From positions 1 through 23,794 of IMG/VR virus record IMGVR_UViG_3300022602_000432: a stretch of DNA of 23,794 bases. One strand, given 5' to 3'. The notes below the pieces were generated by a model that was not told the DNA's origin, did not search any database, and saw nothing but the letters and a program-made list of their open reading frames with translations. The position numbers and the translations under genes were made by a program. Each line of letters opens with the position of its first letter. Position 1 is the first letter of the stretch. Of the stretch, positions 22,959 through 23,794 are shown piece by piece. This DNA comes from a virus.

Positions 22959-23326
22959 GCGCGTTGGATATTGAAGTCAGAGACATCCGTTTCAAAATTT
23001 CGTCGCGTCTGTGGAACTGCCTGATGGCGGAGAACATGGATACGCTCTCGGATGTCGTTAAACTTGAGGGCCGCGAGTGGCTGCGCGTCCCCGGCTTTGG
23101 GCGCTTGGCGCTGAAGGAGCTGGAAAGCTTTCTCGCCACCCAAGGCCTGCAACTCAAGAGTGGCCCGACGCCCTTCAAGGTGCGGGCCGCCGACAAGATC
23201 AAGAAGTTGAGGCAGGCCCTCATTGAAGTTGGCCGCATCAACAACAAGCGCGATCGCTTTAGCACCGAGATCGACCGCATCATTCTTGATGCGCTGGCGC
23301 AGGACGAAAACGATGACGCCGCGTGA
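22955..23326 (+). CDS. Stand-alone RNA polymerase alpha-CTD-like protein
   Basis: A 123-aa protein. Residues about 14-68 resemble the C-terminal domain of bacterial RNA polymerase alpha: ISSRLWNCLMAENMDTLSDVV, then LRVPGFGRLALKEL, then LATQGLQL. By alignment from memory with E. coli alpha, R18 corresponds to R265 and N21-C22 to N268-C269 (the DNA-contacting helix), and G49 to G296, while K298 and S299 are replaced by L51 and A52. No alpha N-terminal domain is present. The C-terminal half is a charged helix. It could bind UP-element-like DNA or compete for contacts made by host alpha. A generic helix-hairpin-helix DNA-binding role is the alternative. Confidence 0.7.
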   Translation: MSALDIEVRDIRFKISSRLWNCLMAENMDTLSDVVKLEGREWLRVPGFGRLALKELESFLATQGLQLKSGPTPFKVRAADKIKKLRQALIEVGRINNKRDRFSTEIDRIILDALAQDENDDAA

Positions 23327-23549
23327 GGTGATTCCGGCTGAGATCAGCGAGGAGGTGGAGGCTGAGGTCTCCACCGCCCTTCACAAGATGGTGGCGGATG
23401 AGCGACGCTATGCCGGCGACCGCATCGAGAAGCTGGAGGCGGCGCTGCGCGAACTATCGTGTAAATGTACTTCAAATTGCGATTGGGAACGTGGAGACAT
23501 CTGCCCTTCTTGGATCGCCTGCAAAGCACTGGAGGGGAAAGATGACTGA
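23313..23549 (+). CDS. Hypothetical Cys-rich small protein, 78 aa
   Basis: A 78-aa protein from ATG 23313, overlapping the end of the previous gene by 14 bases; the binding site is weak, so the start is not certain. The N-terminal 45 residues are an acidic helix with coiled-coil character (RIEKLEAALREL). The C-terminal part has five cysteines (C50, C52, C56, C64, C70), suggesting a small metal-binding knot. It ends GKDD, with the next ATG inside those codons. Confidence 0.55.
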   Translation: MTPREVIPAEISEEVEAEVSTALHKMVADERRYAGDRIEKLEAALRELSCKCTSNCDWERGDICPSWIACKALEGKDD

Positions 23550-23794
23550 TGACCTTTTGTATCGTCTGCGCGGCGTCATGTGTGGCGATGACCCTGCGAT
23601 TGAAGAAGCTGCCAATCGCATTGAACAGTTAGAAAAGGGCTTTGTTGACATTCTGTCTCAACAGCCGTTGGATTTGATCGTTGCAATGATCGCTAAGGCT
23701 TGTCTTGTGGGGGCAATAGATAAAAACGGCAAATATTGCTTTGTTGGTGATTTGAGGATTGTCGATGGCAAAGCATTGATGGAGAAGAAAGATG
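23542..23794 (+). CDS. Hypothetical protein, 3' end cut by the window
   Basis: The frame opens at ATG 23542, with GGAGGGG a few bases upstream, overlaps the previous stop by eight bases (ATGACTGA), and runs off the right edge after 84 residues. It begins MTDDLLYRLRG, then AIEEAANRIEQLEKGF, a helical pattern common in small phage early proteins. The last codons, LMEKKD, repeat the end of the winged-helix gene at 15584-15967, so the stop is probably within a few bases past the edge. Function unknown. Confidence 0.6.
   Translation, partial: MTDDLLYRLRGVMCGDDPAIEEAANRIEQLEKGFVDILSQQPLDLIVAMIAKACLVGAIDKNGKYCFVGDLRIVDGKALMEKKD
23777..23794 (+). repeat. 18-bp coupling cassette, copy 2
   Basis: TGATGGAGAAGAAAGATG, identical to the minus-strand copy at 15589-15606. 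It encodes LMEKKD here too and contains GGAG and an ATG at 23792 that probably starts the next gene beyond the edge. Confidence 0.65.

Overview
The window is part of the genome of a tailed bacteriophage, most likely a short-tailed (podovirus-like) phage of an alphaproteobacterium. The evidence is an adaptor / nozzle / large ejection protein / fibre gene series, a complete lysis cassette, and a replication block with a primase-helicase, a RuvC-like resolvase, a PD-(D/E)XK nuclease and a likely ssDNA-binding protein. The host assignment is inference, from GC-rich codon use and from the style of the replication and regulatory proteins. No integrase, terminase, portal, capsid or phage RNA polymerase gene lies in the window; some of these presumably lie beyond its edges. 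I saw no tRNA, CRISPR array, insertion sequence or reverse transcriptase.

Layout. (1) Bases 1-1362, plus strand, lysis: a small membrane protein cut by the left edge, a GH24 endolysin with a C-terminal membrane segment, and an overlapping inner/outer spanin pair. (2) Bases 1393-14495, plus strand, virion: adaptor, tail nozzle, two small virion proteins, a GNAT protein, two very large ejection-type proteins (1480 and 1043 aa), and a fibre ending in a self-cleaving S74 chaperone. (3) Bases 19633 down to 14479, minus strand: nuclease, likely ssDNA-binding protein, then small, mostly unknown genes. Several of these carry DNA-binding folds (zinc ribbon plus excisionase-like HTH, PhoB-type winged helix, stand-alone DnaA domain IV). 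Most are translationally coupled, and the cluster includes a 25-aa membrane micro-ORF at 15964-16041. (4) Bases 19634-19766: a divergent control region with two near-identical GACA-N3-TGTC dyads 33 bp apart. (5) Bases 19767-23794, plus strand: a 44-aa membrane protein, a Cro-like HTH, a RuvC-like resolvase, a prim-pol/helicase, a small helical protein, a stand-alone RNA polymerase alpha-CTD-like protein, and two small genes, the last cut by the right edge.

How it fits together. The two divergent operons share one control region, and the small Cro-like protein encoded next to it is the obvious candidate to bind the paired dyads. Replication would use the prim-pol/helicase, with the nuclease, ssDNA-binding protein and RuvC handling recombination and branch resolution. 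The most interesting theme is that the phage carries isolated DNA-binding modules of host master proteins (DnaA domain IV and RNAP alpha-CTD) without their parent enzymes. It also has a perfect DnaA box in an AT-rich linker of the primase-helicase gene. All functions are read from sequence motifs and remembered family features; no search was run.
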